This document shows, piece after piece, positions 26,865 through 35,646 of a stretch of 64,000 bases of DNA. Position 1 is the stretch's first letter, and every line of letters begins with the position of its first letter. The stretch comes from Methylocella tundrae (lineage in GTDB: Bacteria > Pseudomonadota > Alphaproteobacteria > Rhizobiales > Beijerinckiaceae). The position numbers were made by a program, and so were the translations under genes. The notes beneath the pieces are model-generated. The model had not been told where the DNA came from. It was given only the letters and a program-made list of their open reading frames with translations, and did not search any database. Where the stretch lies: contig NZ_CP139089.1 of assembly GCF_038024855.1 (NCBI RefSeq), positions 2,266,501 through 2,330,500 on the forward strand, in the 5' to 3' direction.

Positions 26865-27110
26865 TCAAAAACCGTCTTCAGGACGGCCCCAGGGATGCGA
26901 TCCGGGCACGAACCGCGTCTTCAGTCCGGCCTTCTCGACATCGGCCAGGGTCTTGTAGAGCGTGCCCTCATGCACCAGCGCGCCGCTCCTGGTCGTGACG
27001 GCGACATAGCGGGCTGGAACGTCGATCTCGCAGAGATAGCCGCCCCCTGGATCCGAGGTGCTGCGCGTATTTCCGTCCCAATCCACGAAGAAACCCGAAT
27101 CTGCTGGCAT
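26865..27110 (-). CDS. Small protein of unknown function
   Basis: An 81-residue protein that I do not recognise. It has no signal peptide or membrane segment and a mixed charged composition; GGGYLCEIDVPARYVAV and GALVHEGTLYKTL look like a small beta-rich domain. It is supported as a gene by a good GGGGATG ribosome site, balanced amino-acid composition, and no overlapping better frame. It is divergent from the dioxygenase gene across 206 bp. Confidence 0.6.
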   Translation of the reverse strand: MPADSGFFVDWDGNTRSTSDPGGGYLCEIDVPARYVAVTTRSGALVHEGTLYKTLADVEKAGLKTRFVPGSHPWGRPEDGF

Positions 27111-27316
27111 GTAACATCCCCGTCAATTGTCTTGCGACTCCGCCTTGCCGGCGCGCCCGCGCGGCCCATAAGCAAGGTTCTTGCCGCATTGGATCAGAGG
27201 CGTTCGCGCAAGGGCGTGTCGCAAACAGGACAATGGACTTGAGCCGATCGGGCTCAGGCCGCTATCATGGCCGAATTGTTTGGCCGCCAAAAAAGTGAAA
27301 AAAGAAAGCTGGCTCC

Positions 27317-28135
27317 ATGACTGCAACAAACCGCCTGCCCGTCTGGTTTATCCCGCATGGCGGCGGCCCGTGTTTCTTCATGGACCCGCCAGCCAAAGCC
27401 CCGAACGCATGGAAAGCCATGGAGGCTTACCTGCGCGGCATCCCGGCCGCCGTCGGCCAGCGCCCGCGCGCGATCCTGATTATTTCCGGCCATTGGCAGG
27501 AAAACCGTCCGACCGTTACGGCGGCCGCCAATCCGCCGCTGATCTATGATTATTTTGGCTTTCCGCCGCACACCTACGAATTGCGTTACGCCGCGCCCGG
27601 CGATCCAGAACTTGCCGCCGAGGTCGTCGCTCGCCTGAAAGCCGCCGGGATCGACAGCGGCGAGGATTTGTCGCGCGGCTTCGATCATGGCGTCTTCATC
27701 CCGCTGCTGCTGTTATATCCAGACGCCGATATTCCGGTGGTTCAGCTCTCCATGGTCCATCCGCTTGATCCCGCGCGCCATATCGCCATCGGCCGCGCTC
27801 TGGCGCCCTTGCGCGACGAGGGCGTGCTGATTATCGGGAGCGGCCTCAGCTTCCACAATCTGCAAAATTTCTATGGCGCCGACCGCCGCGTGCTCGCCGT
27901 CGCCGAAACATTCGACGCATGGCTGACCAAAGCCGTGACGAACCCTGACCCCGCCGCCCGCGACGCCGCTTTGGCCGCGTGGGATCAGGCGCCCGGCGCA
28001 CGCATCAGCCAGCCTTATGAGGATCATCTGATCCCGCTGATGGTCGCGGCGGGCGCCGCCGGGGCCGATCAGGGCGTCAGGGACTATAGCGACCATGTTT
28101 TCGGCGCCGCTATTTCCGGCTACCGTTTTGGCTGA
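27317..28135 (+). CDS. DODA-type extradiol dioxygenase (YgiD family)
   Basis: A 272-residue class III extradiol dioxygenase-like protein. Metal-binding His positions appear in IPHGGGPCFF and ISGHWQEN, and HGVFIPLLLL and IGSGLSFHNL complete the family pattern. Related enzymes cleave DOPA or other catechols, and many bacterial members remain uncharacterised. The length fits. It is followed 117 bp later by an OsmC gene on the same strand. Confidence 0.9.
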   Translation: MTATNRLPVWFIPHGGGPCFFMDPPAKAPNAWKAMEAYLRGIPAAVGQRPRAILIISGHWQENRPTVTAAANPPLIYDYFGFPPHTYELRYAAPGDPELAAEVVARLKAAGIDSGEDLSRGFDHGVFIPLLLLYPDADIPVVQLSMVHPLDPARHIAIGRALAPLRDEGVLIIGSGLSFHNLQNFYGADRRVLAVAETFDAWLTKAVTNPDPAARDAALAAWDQAPGARISQPYEDHLIPLMVAAGAAGADQGVRDYSDHVFGAAISGYRFG

Positions 28136-28252
28136 CCGGCTGAGCCGCGCTGTTGCTTGCAGCTTGGAACCCTCTTGTCACGCCGCCGGTTTTAGGTCAT
28201 CGCTCGGTGCGGCGGGCAGGATGCGCGCCGAACGAGCGCAAGGAGAACATCC

Positions 28253-28675
28253 ATGAAAAAAACCGGATCGGCCGCCTGGCAGGGCGGCATAAAGGACGGC
28301 AAAGGCTCCATCTCGACCGAAAGCGGCGCATTGAAAGCCTATCCTTACGGCTTCGCCAGCCGCTTCGAGGGTCAGCCCGGCACCAATCCGGAGGAACTCA
28401 TCGGCGCCGCGCACGCCGGCTGCTTCACCATGGCGCTCTCGCTTATTCTCGGCGAGGCCAAGCTCACTGCCGAACAGATGGACACGACAGCGGAAGTGAC
28501 GCTCGAGAAAGAGGGCGACGGTTTCACCATCACCAAGGTCCACCTCACCTTGCGCGCGCAAGTGCCGGGGGCCGATCAGGCGACTTTCCTCGAACTCGCC
28601 AACAAGGCCAAACAAGGCTGCCCGGTTTCCAAACTTCTGAAAGCGGAAATCACGCTCGACGCGGCTCTCGTCTGA
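28253..28675 (+). CDS. osmC: OsmC family peroxiredoxin
   Basis: A 140-residue OsmC protein that reduces organic hydroperoxides. Both catalytic Cys are present: the peroxidatic one in AAHAGCFTMALS and the resolving one in KQGCPVSKLL. The N-terminus (SAAWQGGIKDGKGSIS) and length match the OsmC branch more than Ohr. A GGAGAAC ribosome site precedes the ATG. Confidence 0.94.
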   Translation: MKKTGSAAWQGGIKDGKGSISTESGALKAYPYGFASRFEGQPGTNPEELIGAAHAGCFTMALSLILGEAKLTAEQMDTTAEVTLEKEGDGFTITKVHLTLRAQVPGADQATFLELANKAKQGCPVSKLLKAEITLDAALV

Positions 28676-28828
28676 CGCGGACGCGGTGCCGGCCTGAGGC
28701 AGGCCGCGGCGGCGCCCCGCCCCGGGCCCTGTGTTGTGCGAACGGGACGCCGCTAACCTCATAGCGGCCATATCCCTGTTGGATGCCCCTGTTGGATTTC
28801 AGCGTCCCGAACGATTCGTTCATACAGG

Positions 28829-28856
28829 AAAAACGGGCGAGCCTGACGCTCGCCCG
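28829..28856 (-). terminator. Rho-independent terminator of the phosphoesterase gene
   Basis: A perfect 9-bp stem (CGGGCGAGC at 28834-28842 with GCTCGCCCG at 28848-28856, loop CTGAC) is followed on the minus strand by five T residues. It lies 26 bp beyond the stop of the minus-strand phosphoesterase gene. A CCCTGTTGGAT direct repeat (28774 and 28787) sits just beyond it. Confidence 0.8.
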
Positions 28857-28881
28857 CCAGAACCCGCCCGCAAAAGCCGAA

Positions 28882-30144
28882 TTATCGGCGCTGCCTGCAA
28901 GTAGAGAACTGATCTTCAGTGTTCACGGTGATGTCCGAAGAGACGCAACCAAAGAAGCCGACAAGGCCAGGCTGGGCCGCGTAACCGAGGTAATCGAGGC
29001 CGAATATATCCTCCACGGTCTTCAGCAGAGAATAGTGGTTAAAGGGCGTGTTGGAGACGGAGCCCGGCTTGATGAAAGGCGAAAGCAACAGGGCGCCCGA
29101 CCTATCGCCGCCAAACCCCTGATTGGTGAGCGAATACGAGCCGATCTTGATGGTTTGCGGAAACGATCCGAGATTGGGTCCCGGCTGTTCGCTACAGCAG
29201 CTCTCTCCCGGGGTGCTGATAACATAGCCGCCGGACGCATTTTTGGCGACGCTCCCAATTCCGCCTTCGTCAAAATTGATGACCAAAAGGCCGCCGCGCT
29301 GATAGGCAGGCGACGACATGATGATTGGAACCCACTTTTGCAGAAATTGATCCGCCGAAACGAGGCCGCCAGGCTGACCGTTGACGCAAGGCGCGTCATG
29401 CCCGTCATTGCAAAGATTGGGCGTGATGAAAACAAAATTGGGCGTCGTCGCCTCAAATGCGATGTCGTGAGACAGGCGATCGAGATTGACGACATTGGCC
29501 TCGCAATCGGCGGAGTCGATGATGGAATGGAAATAAACGAAAGGATTATGCCGGCTCGCGTATTGATCGCCTCGAGGCGCTTTGGCGTTCGGCGCTTCGG
29601 CGTTCTGTGTGTTGTCAGCCGCGTTGAGAACGGGATGACCGCAGGTTGACGCTTCCCGGCTGGGATCGGCGCCCATATCCTCCATATAGGCGCGCCACGT
29701 CTTGCCGGCCGCTCTCATCTGATCCGGCAGGGTTTTGATCGTTCTTGGGTAAACGCAGCCGATGCCGATCGCCTGGCCGTCCGCCGTCATGCCGCTTAGC
29801 TGGAAATCGGCGTAGGTCTGGCAGTCAGCGCGTGTCTCGTTGGTCGCCGCCTGACCGCTGATCATGGCGATATAGTTATCAAGGCTAAAATGCCCCGTGC
29901 CGAAATATTGCGTCAGCAACGCGCCTTTCGCCTTCAGGGTCTGCGACAGATAGGGCGCCTTCGAGGCGGCGCCGAAGGTGACGTCATAGCCCTCGTTCTC
30001 CAACGTTATGACGAACACATGTTCGATTCGGTGAGAGCCGCCAGGACCATGCCAATCCCAATCCCGCGACGACGCGATCCCGGGCATCGCCAAGGCCGCG
30101 GCGAAAGCCAGCGACGCAAACGCCAACCGAAGCAACCTGATCAT
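28882..30144 (-). CDS. Secreted phosphoesterase (acid phosphatase/phospholipase C-like)
   Basis: A 420-residue exported protein with a signal peptide (about 1-26, LRLAFASLAFAAALAMPGIASS). The domain is the PF04185-type phosphoesterase, alkaline phosphatase superfamily: HVFVITLENEGYD at the start with the metal/nucleophile region, SLDNYIAMISG, and LLVINFDEGG late. Members include phospholipase C and acid phosphatase AcpA. The substrate may be a phospholipid head group or another phosphoester. Several Cys pairs suggest disulfides. A strong terminator follows. Confidence 0.88.
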   Translation of the reverse strand: MIRLLRLAFASLAFAAALAMPGIASSRDWDWHGPGGSHRIEHVFVITLENEGYDVTFGAASKAPYLSQTLKAKGALLTQYFGTGHFSLDNYIAMISGQAATNETRADCQTYADFQLSGMTADGQAIGIGCVYPRTIKTLPDQMRAAGKTWRAYMEDMGADPSREASTCGHPVLNAADNTQNAEAPNAKAPRGDQYASRHNPFVYFHSIIDSADCEANVVNLDRLSHDIAFEATTPNFVFITPNLCNDGHDAPCVNGQPGGLVSADQFLQKWVPIIMSSPAYQRGGLLVINFDEGGIGSVAKNASGGYVISTPGESCCSEQPGPNLGSFPQTIKIGSYSLTNQGFGGDRSGALLLSPFIKPGSVSNTPFNHYSLLKTVEDIFGLDYLGYAAQPGLVGFFGCVSSDITVNTEDQFSTCRQRR

Positions 30145-30284
30145 TTAGCCCCCCGTTAAAAAAAGACGCCCGCCCAGTACGGCCTGAGCGCGTCAGTTCA
30201 ACATGAGGCGGTTGCATATAACTCCGATATGACAACTTCACTTCCGAAGTGTGGAATTCGGCATTATCACGCGTCGGCGAAGCC

Positions 30285-31010
30285 TCAATCCGCGATCGAA
30301 TGCGCCGCGATATAGCTGCCAATAGCGCTCGCAGCGTTCAGCATATGCGCCCGCATCCGCCGCGAGGCCTCCTCGCCATCGCCTTGCGCGATGGCGACCA
30401 TGATGCCCTCATGTTCGTCCCGCGAGCGATGGATGCGGTCGGCCTGGCGCAATTGCGTGCGGCGGAATGATTTGAGCCGCGCGCGGATCGCGAGCGCCTG
30501 CTCGGCCATGAAACTGTTGTGGGTTGCGAGATAGATCGCCTCGTGGAAACGGCTGTTGAAGGCGTCATAGCCGTCGATGTCGCCCTTTTCGACCAGACTG
30601 CGCGAAGCCTCGTGCAGATCGAGCAAATGGCTGCGTTCGAGCGGCGTCATGCGATAGGTGGCGAGCCTCACGCACATCGCCTCAACTTCCGCCGTCGTCT
30701 CGAACATATCCATGATCTGCTCCGGCGTCAGGCGCGTGACGACGACCCCTCGCCTCGGCCTTATCTCGACTAGGCCGCTGACCGATAATTGGCGAAGCGC
30801 CTCTCGCACCGGCGTGCGCGAGGCCCCGAAGCGATTGGCGAGATCCTGCTCGTCGAGCGCCGCGCCGGCGGGGAGCTTGCCCGACGCGATTTCATCGGTA
30901 AGAGCGTTGCGGATCTGATCCGACAGCAGGCCTGGGTCCTCGCGGTCGCGTTTTGCCGAGAGTGGCGACGACTCAATCTTGTCGTTGCTGCTTTGCGTGA
31001 TCCTGGCCAT
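30285..31010 (-). CDS. mdcY: GntR family (FCD) regulator of the malonate locus, MdcY-like
   Basis: A 241-residue regulator with an N-terminal GntR winged helix (LANRFGASRTPVREALRQLSVSGLVEI) and a C-terminal FCD ligand domain whose metal-binding Asp/His pattern is visible (NSRFHEAIYLATHN, RSRDEHEGIMVAI, AHMLNA). It begins at or just inside the end of madM (ATG at 31010 or 31016) and should be co-transcribed with madLM. Acinetobacter MdcY, as I recall, recognises a TTGTATACAA-type palindrome, and four GTATAC sites occur at the divergent promoter here. Confidence 0.85.
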   Translation of the reverse strand: MARITQSSNDKIESSPLSAKRDREDPGLLSDQIRNALTDEIASGKLPAGAALDEQDLANRFGASRTPVREALRQLSVSGLVEIRPRRGVVVTRLTPEQIMDMFETTAEVEAMCVRLATYRMTPLERSHLLDLHEASRSLVEKGDIDGYDAFNSRFHEAIYLATHNSFMAEQALAIRARLKSFRRTQLRQADRIHRSRDEHEGIMVAIAQGDGEEASRRMRAHMLNAASAIGSYIAAHSIAD

Positions 31011-31012
31011 AG

Positions 31013-31783
31013 TCATCCTGTTATCGCGCGGACCGCCAGATAGAGAATGGACGGTCCGACAAGGCAACCGATGCCTGTATGAAATGTCGCCGTCAAAGCG
31101 CCATAGGGCACCAGTTTCGGATCTGTCGCGGCGAGGCCGCCGGCGACGCCGCTCACCGTTCCCATCAAGCCGCCGAAAGCCATCGCGGAGCGCGGATTGT
31201 CGAGGCCGACGAAGCGCGCGAGCATCGGCGTCGTCACCATGATGAGCACGGCTTTCAGCACGCCTGTTGCGATCGCAAGCGCGATGACGGTCGAACTCGC
31301 GCCGAGCGCCGCTCCGGTGACGGGGCCGACGATATAGGTGATCGCGCCGGCGCCGATCGTCGTGATGCTCACGGCGTCCGAATAGCCGAAGGCCACCGCG
31401 GCCGCGGCGCCGATGATGAAGGGAAGCACGGTGCCGATCACGAGAGCGAAAACGCCGAGCATTCCCGCTTTGCGCGCCTCAACGACATCGACCTCGAAGG
31501 CCGTCGCGACGATCGCGAAATCGCGCAGCATGGCGCCGCCGAGAAGGCCGATTCCGGCAAAGACGGGAATGTCGGCGATCCCTTTCTGGCCGCCGGTGAC
31601 AAGGCCGCCGACATAGGCAAGGCCAAGGCCCATGACGATCGCGATGGCCGAGCCGTGGATGCGCCCCATGGTCAGCCGTTTTGAAATAATGAGCGAAACC
31701 CACATGACGACGCCGACGAAGGCGAAGGCGGCGACGAGGCTTTGCTCGATGAAGATGTGCTGGATCATATGCATCATGAGCAT
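31013..31783 (-). CDS. madM: Malonate transporter subunit MadM
   Basis: A 256-residue integral membrane protein, the large subunit of the two-component Na+-coupled malonate importer MadLM. About eight membrane segments are seen, with Gly-rich stretches such as MGLGLAYVGGLVTGGQKG and GGLMGTVSGVAGGLAATDPK. Its ATG overlaps the madL stop (ATGA at 31783), and its stop overlaps the start of the GntR gene. It supplies malonate to the decarboxylase encoded on the divergent arm. Confidence 0.93.
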   Translation of the reverse strand: MLMMHMIQHIFIEQSLVAAFAFVGVVMWVSLIISKRLTMGRIHGSAIAIVMGLGLAYVGGLVTGGQKGIADIPVFAGIGLLGGAMLRDFAIVATAFEVDVVEARKAGMLGVFALVIGTVLPFIIGAAAAVAFGYSDAVSITTIGAGAITYIVGPVTGAALGASSTVIALAIATGVLKAVLIMVTTPMLARFVGLDNPRSAMAFGGLMGTVSGVAGGLAATDPKLVPYGALTATFHTGIGCLVGPSILYLAVRAITG

Positions 31784-32232
31784 CAGGCCTTTTTGCTCGG
31801 TGCATCGGGAACGAGATCGCCGGAAATAATCTCCCCGCCACGTTCGACCTCGGCTTCATCATGGACGTCCGAGGGCCGCTCTCTGCCGATCCGCCCGATG
31901 AGCGCCGTCGCGCCGAAACAGGCGATGACGGTCCCGATCGCCGTCACAAGCACCAGCGGGCCGCCGCGAAGCGCCGCTACGACATTTTGCTGAGACGCCA
32001 TTGCGACGACGATGGGGATATACATCGTGCCCCAGAACTCGACGCCCAGCTTGACGCCGTGGGAGAGGGCGCCTGACTTCTGCAGCCAGACGCGCGCCGC
32101 GATCAGCAGCATCATCGCAAGGCCGACGCCGCCGACATTCGCCTTGACGCCGAGAAGGAGACCAAGAACATCGCCGAGAAAGACGCCGATGAGGGTGCAG
32201 ATCGAAAGAAGGGCGACGCCGAAAATCGTCAT
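31783..32232 (-). CDS. madL: Malonate transporter subunit MadL
   Basis: A 149-residue membrane protein, the small subunit of the MadLM malonate transporter. Four hydrophobic segments precede a charged cytoplasmic tail of about 35 residues (RERPSDVHDEAEVERGG). VALLSICTLIGVFLGDVLG and EFWGTMYIPIVVAMASQQNVV are typical. An AGGAGCG ribosome site precedes the ATG. First gene of madL-madM-mdcY, divergent from mdcA. Confidence 0.93.
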   Translation of the reverse strand: MTIFGVALLSICTLIGVFLGDVLGLLLGVKANVGGVGLAMMLLIAARVWLQKSGALSHGVKLGVEFWGTMYIPIVVAMASQQNVVAALRGGPLVLVTAIGTVIACFGATALIGRIGRERPSDVHDEAEVERGGEIISGDLVPDAPSKKA

Positions 32233-32753
32233 GATCCCGCGCTCCTGGCAAAGTCACGGCGCGACGCGCCAATGATGAGACGGCTAGGGCTCATTCCGCG
32301 TTTCCTCCTGCAAAAGCGCCGCTCTTGCTGGCGGCGACAGAAGTATACGTGATCATCCTAAAAACGCAATCTTGTATACGCAACCAGCGCGAAAAAGATC
32401 CAGGCGCGCGGGCGAACTGTAACTTCGCAAGCCAGCAAATCCTTTTGATTTGATCCATGCGACAGCCGGGCGAGCTATTCTATGTCTCCAATTTATTGAT
32501 TACACGGTGCTTTATGCCACTCATCGATAAGTTTGACCGAGCTGGATAAGATTAAGCTCGCGCTTGGAGCAGCTGGGAATACGTAAGCGGAGCTGTCGGC
32601 TTTTTACGGACTTTGTGTATACGGCGTATTGATTTTCTCATATTTTTGTATACAACACGAGCAGGCGCGGCGCCTGACGCGGCGGCCGAGGGCGCCGGCA
32701 CATTGGCCGTCGCCCGAAGCCCGCGCCAACCAATGAATGTCGAGGGGCGAAGC
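32233..32753. promoter_or_regulatory. 521-bp divergent control region of the malonate locus
   Basis: No gene is present. Four copies of GTATAC occur at 32343-32348, 32374-32379, 32617-32622 and 32648-32653, two before each arm. The last is a perfect TTGTATACAA (32646-32655), close to the operator I recall for Acinetobacter MdcY. A minus-strand promoter for madL can be read as TTGCGT (32364-32369) and TATACT (32342-32347) with a 16-bp spacer. On the plus strand TTGATT (32629-32634) with TACAAC (32651-32656) is possible for mdcA. Operator copies overlap both -10 regions, consistent with repression. Confidence 0.7.
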
Positions 32754-34400
32754 ATGAGCCAATGGGGCGCGGAGCGGGCGGCGCGGGCGCAGCGGATCAC
32801 AGCGGGGGCATCGCTGGCGGCGGGCAAGATCGTCGGCGTGGACAAGGCCGTTTCCCTTCTCGAAGCGGTGATAAAACCCTTCGATCGCGTCTGCCTCGAA
32901 GGCGACAATCAGAAACAGGCGGATCTGCTCGCAAGGGCGCTCGCGGACGTCGACCCGGCCAAGATCCACGATCTCCATATGGTGCAGTCGGGCGTCGTGC
33001 TGCCCGAGCACCTCGACGTCTTTGAAACCGGCGTCGCCAGGCGGCTCGATTACGCTTATTCCGGCCCGCAGGCGGCGCGCATCGCGAAAATGCTGTTCGG
33101 CGGCCAGATCGAGCTTGGCGCCGTCCATACCTACCTCGAGCTGTTCGCACGCTACTTCATTGATCTGACCCCCAATGTCGCGCTGATCGCGGCGGTCAGC
33201 GCGGACCGCAACGGCAATCTCTACACCGGACCCAATACGGAGGACACTCCGACCGTCGTCGAGGCGACGGCCTTCAAGAGCGGCGTCGTCATCGCGCAAG
33301 TGAACGCTATCGTCGACAAGGTGCCGCGCGTCGACATCCCGGGCGACCGCGTTGATTTCGTCATCGAGGCGCGTAAACCCTTTTATGTTGAGCCGCTGTT
33401 TACGCGCGATCCCGGCGCCATCACCGAAACGCAGATCCTCACCGCGATGCTGGCGATAAAAGGCATTTACGCCCCCTATGGCGTGAAGCGGCTGAACCAT
33501 GGCATTGGCTTCAACACGGCGGCGATCGAACTGTTGCTGCCGACCTTCGCCGAGCGTCTTGGCCTCAAAGGCAAAATTGCGACGCGCTGGGCGCTGAACC
33601 CGCATCCGACATTGATTCCGGCGATCGAATCCGGCTTCGTCGAGCAGATCCATTGCTTCGGCTCCGAGGTCGGCATGGATGATTATATCGAGGCGCGCTC
33701 CGACATTTATTTCACCGGGCCCGATGGATCGCTGCGCTCCAACCGCGCCTTCTGCCAGACCGCCGGGCTTTACGCATGCGACATGTTCATCGGCTCGACC
33801 CTGCAGATCGACCTCAACGGCAACAGCTCGACGGTCACGACTTCGCGCATCGCCGGCTTTGGCGGCGCGCCGAACATGGGTTCCGACGCACGCGGACGGC
33901 GCCATCCAAGCCAGCCCTGGCTACAGGCTGGCAAGGAGGCGGACCCCGACGGCAGCCCCGCTCTGCGTCGGGGCCGGAAACTCGTCGTCCAGATCGGTGA
34001 GACCTTTGGCGAGGGCAATGCGCCGACATTCGTTGAAAAGCTCGACGCCATCGCGCTCGCCGAAAAACTGCATCTCGATCTGGCGCCGGTGATGATCTAC
34101 GCCGACGATGTGACCCATATTGTGACCGAGGAAGGAATCGCCAATCTCCTCCTCTGCCGCGACAGGGATGAGCGCGAACAGGCCGTGCGGGGCGTCGCGG
34201 GTTATACAGAAGTCGGCCGCGGGCGCGACGCCAAAATGGTGCGGCGCCTGCGCGAACGCGGCGTCATTCAGCGCCCGGAAGATCTTGGCGTCGACGTGCT
34301 CGACGCCGACCGCAGCCTGCTCGCGGCGCGATCAATCAAGGACCTTGTGCGCTGGTCGGGCGGTCTCTACCGGCCGCCGTCGAAATTCCGCAACTGGTGA
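32754..34400 (+). CDS. mdcA: Malonate decarboxylase alpha subunit (malonate:acetyl-ACP transferase)
   Basis: A 548-residue CoA-transferase-fold subunit that exchanges malonate for the acetyl group on the MdcC carrier. Family segments include RVCLEGDNQKQADLLARAL, TPNVALIAAVSADRNGNLYTGPNTEDTP, GFGGAPNMGSDARGRRHPS and YADDVTHIVTEEGIANLL. The length matches MdcA. The ATG at 32754 follows GAGGGG and agrees with family N-termini. First gene of mdcACDEGBH. Confidence 0.96.
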   Translation: MSQWGAERAARAQRITAGASLAAGKIVGVDKAVSLLEAVIKPFDRVCLEGDNQKQADLLARALADVDPAKIHDLHMVQSGVVLPEHLDVFETGVARRLDYAYSGPQAARIAKMLFGGQIELGAVHTYLELFARYFIDLTPNVALIAAVSADRNGNLYTGPNTEDTPTVVEATAFKSGVVIAQVNAIVDKVPRVDIPGDRVDFVIEARKPFYVEPLFTRDPGAITETQILTAMLAIKGIYAPYGVKRLNHGIGFNTAAIELLLPTFAERLGLKGKIATRWALNPHPTLIPAIESGFVEQIHCFGSEVGMDDYIEARSDIYFTGPDGSLRSNRAFCQTAGLYACDMFIGSTLQIDLNGNSSTVTTSRIAGFGGAPNMGSDARGRRHPSQPWLQAGKEADPDGSPALRRGRKLVVQIGETFGEGNAPTFVEKLDAIALAEKLHLDLAPVMIYADDVTHIVTEEGIANLLLCRDRDEREQAVRGVAGYTEVGRGRDAKMVRRLRERGVIQRPEDLGVDVLDADRSLLAARSIKDLVRWSGGLYRPPSKFRNW

Positions 34401-34411
34401 GGAGCGGACCA

Positions 34412-34729
34412 ATGGAAAATCTCACATTTCGTCATAAAGCCAGAAAGCCCGCATCGGGAACGAAGCGCGAGGCGATCGTCGGCGTCGTCGCCTCCGGCAA
34501 TCTCGAAGTGCTGGTCGAGCGCATGCTGCCGGATGAGGATTGCCTGATCGACGTCGCCACCGCCGCGCATGGCTTCGGGGAAGTCTGGTCGGCGGTCGTC
34601 GCCGATTTCGTCGAGCGCTATTCGCCCGGAGGATTGCGCATGTCGATCAATGATGGCGGCGCGCGGCCGGATACCGTCGCCTTGCGGCTCGCCCAGGGGC
34701 TGCGGCTGATCGAGGAGGAAAGCGCTTGA
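34412..34729 (+). CDS. mdcC: Malonate decarboxylase acyl carrier protein (delta subunit)
   Basis: A 105-residue acyl carrier protein. The Ser that carries the 2'-(5''-phosphoribosyl)-3'-dephospho-CoA group lies in VVASGNLEVLVE. The C-terminal half (RYSPGGLRMSINDGGARPDTVALRLAQGL) is typical of MdcC. A GGAG ribosome site precedes ATG 34412, 11 bp after mdcA, and the stop overlaps the TTG start of mdcD. Confidence 0.94.
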   Translation: MENLTFRHKARKPASGTKREAIVGVVASGNLEVLVERMLPDEDCLIDVATAAHGFGEVWSAVVADFVERYSPGGLRMSINDGGARPDTVALRLAQGLRLIEEESA

Positions 34730-35646
34730 GCGCCTTGCTGAACGCCAATCCCGCCCTTGTGAGCTGGTACGAGGCGAGCGCCCGCGCGCGCATCGCGGGC
34801 CTCGTCGATCCCGGCAGTTTCCAGGAATTCATCGGCCCGGCGGAGCGCGAAGAAAGCCCGCATCTCGATATCTTCGACCTGCCCAAGCAGTTCGACGACG
34901 GCATGGTCGTCGGGCGCGGGACGCTCAAAGGCAAAAAATTTTTCATCGCCGCGCAGGAAGGCCGCTTCATGGGCGGCGCCTTCGGCGAAGTGCATGGCGC
35001 GAAGCTTGTCGGGCTTTTGCGCGCCGCCCGCGCAAATGTCAGCGACGTGCTCATCCTGTTCGATACGGGCGGGGTTCGGCTGCAGGAAGCGAACGCCGGG
35101 GAACTGGCGATCGCTGAAATCATGCGCGCAGTCCTTGACTTGCGCGCCGCTGGCGGGCGCGTCATCGGACTGATCGGCGGCCGCGCCGGCTGTTATGGCG
35201 GCGGCGGATTGATCTCCGGCTGTTGCAGCGCTCTTGTGGTCTCCGAGCAAGGCCGCATCAGCGTCTCAGGCCCCGAAGTGATCGAGACCAACAAAGGCGT
35301 CGAGGAATTCGATTCACAAGACCGCGCGCTCGTCTGGCGGACGATGGGCGGCAAGAGCCGCCGCCTGCTTGGCGTCGCCGACGGTTTTGCCGATGATTCG
35401 ATCGAGAGTTTTCGCCAGGCGGCGCTGGAACTGATCCAAACCGCTCCGCGCTTCGATCTCGCCTCCATGCTGGCCGAGCAGGCGCGGCTCGAACAAAGGC
35501 TGGAGCGCTTCGGCGCCTGCGCGGACGCGACGGAAATCTGGGCCAAGCTCGGCGTCGCCGCGCCCGAAAAAATTCCCGACATGGAAACCGACGCCTTCAT
35601 CGAGATCGCCGACAAGGTTCAGGAGAAAAGCCATGACGCCCGATGA
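34726..35646 (+). CDS. mdcD: Malonate decarboxylase beta subunit
   Basis: A 306-residue carboxyltransferase-fold subunit which, with MdcE, decarboxylates malonyl-S-ACP to acetyl-S-ACP. Family features are SPHLDIFDLPKQFDDGMVVGRG, GGAFGEVHGAKLVG, DTGGVRLQEANAGELA and RISVSGPEVIETNKGVEEFD. The start is TTG at 34726, supported by GGAGG at proper spacing and by overlap with the mdcC stop. Downstream it overlaps mdcE by 14 bases. Confidence 0.95.
   Translation: MSALLNANPALVSWYEASARARIAGLVDPGSFQEFIGPAEREESPHLDIFDLPKQFDDGMVVGRGTLKGKKFFIAAQEGRFMGGAFGEVHGAKLVGLLRAARANVSDVLILFDTGGVRLQEANAGELAIAEIMRAVLDLRAAGGRVIGLIGGRAGCYGGGGLISGCCSALVVSEQGRISVSGPEVIETNKGVEEFDSQDRALVWRTMGGKSRRLLGVADGFADDSIESFRQAALELIQTAPRFDLASMLAEQARLEQRLERFGACADATEIWAKLGVAAPEKIPDMETDAFIEIADKVQEKSHDAR

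Noticed and set aside
32604..33905. A 433-codon minus-strand frame opposite mdcA
   Set aside because: It would run through the operator region and the conserved mdcA gene; no family resemblance.
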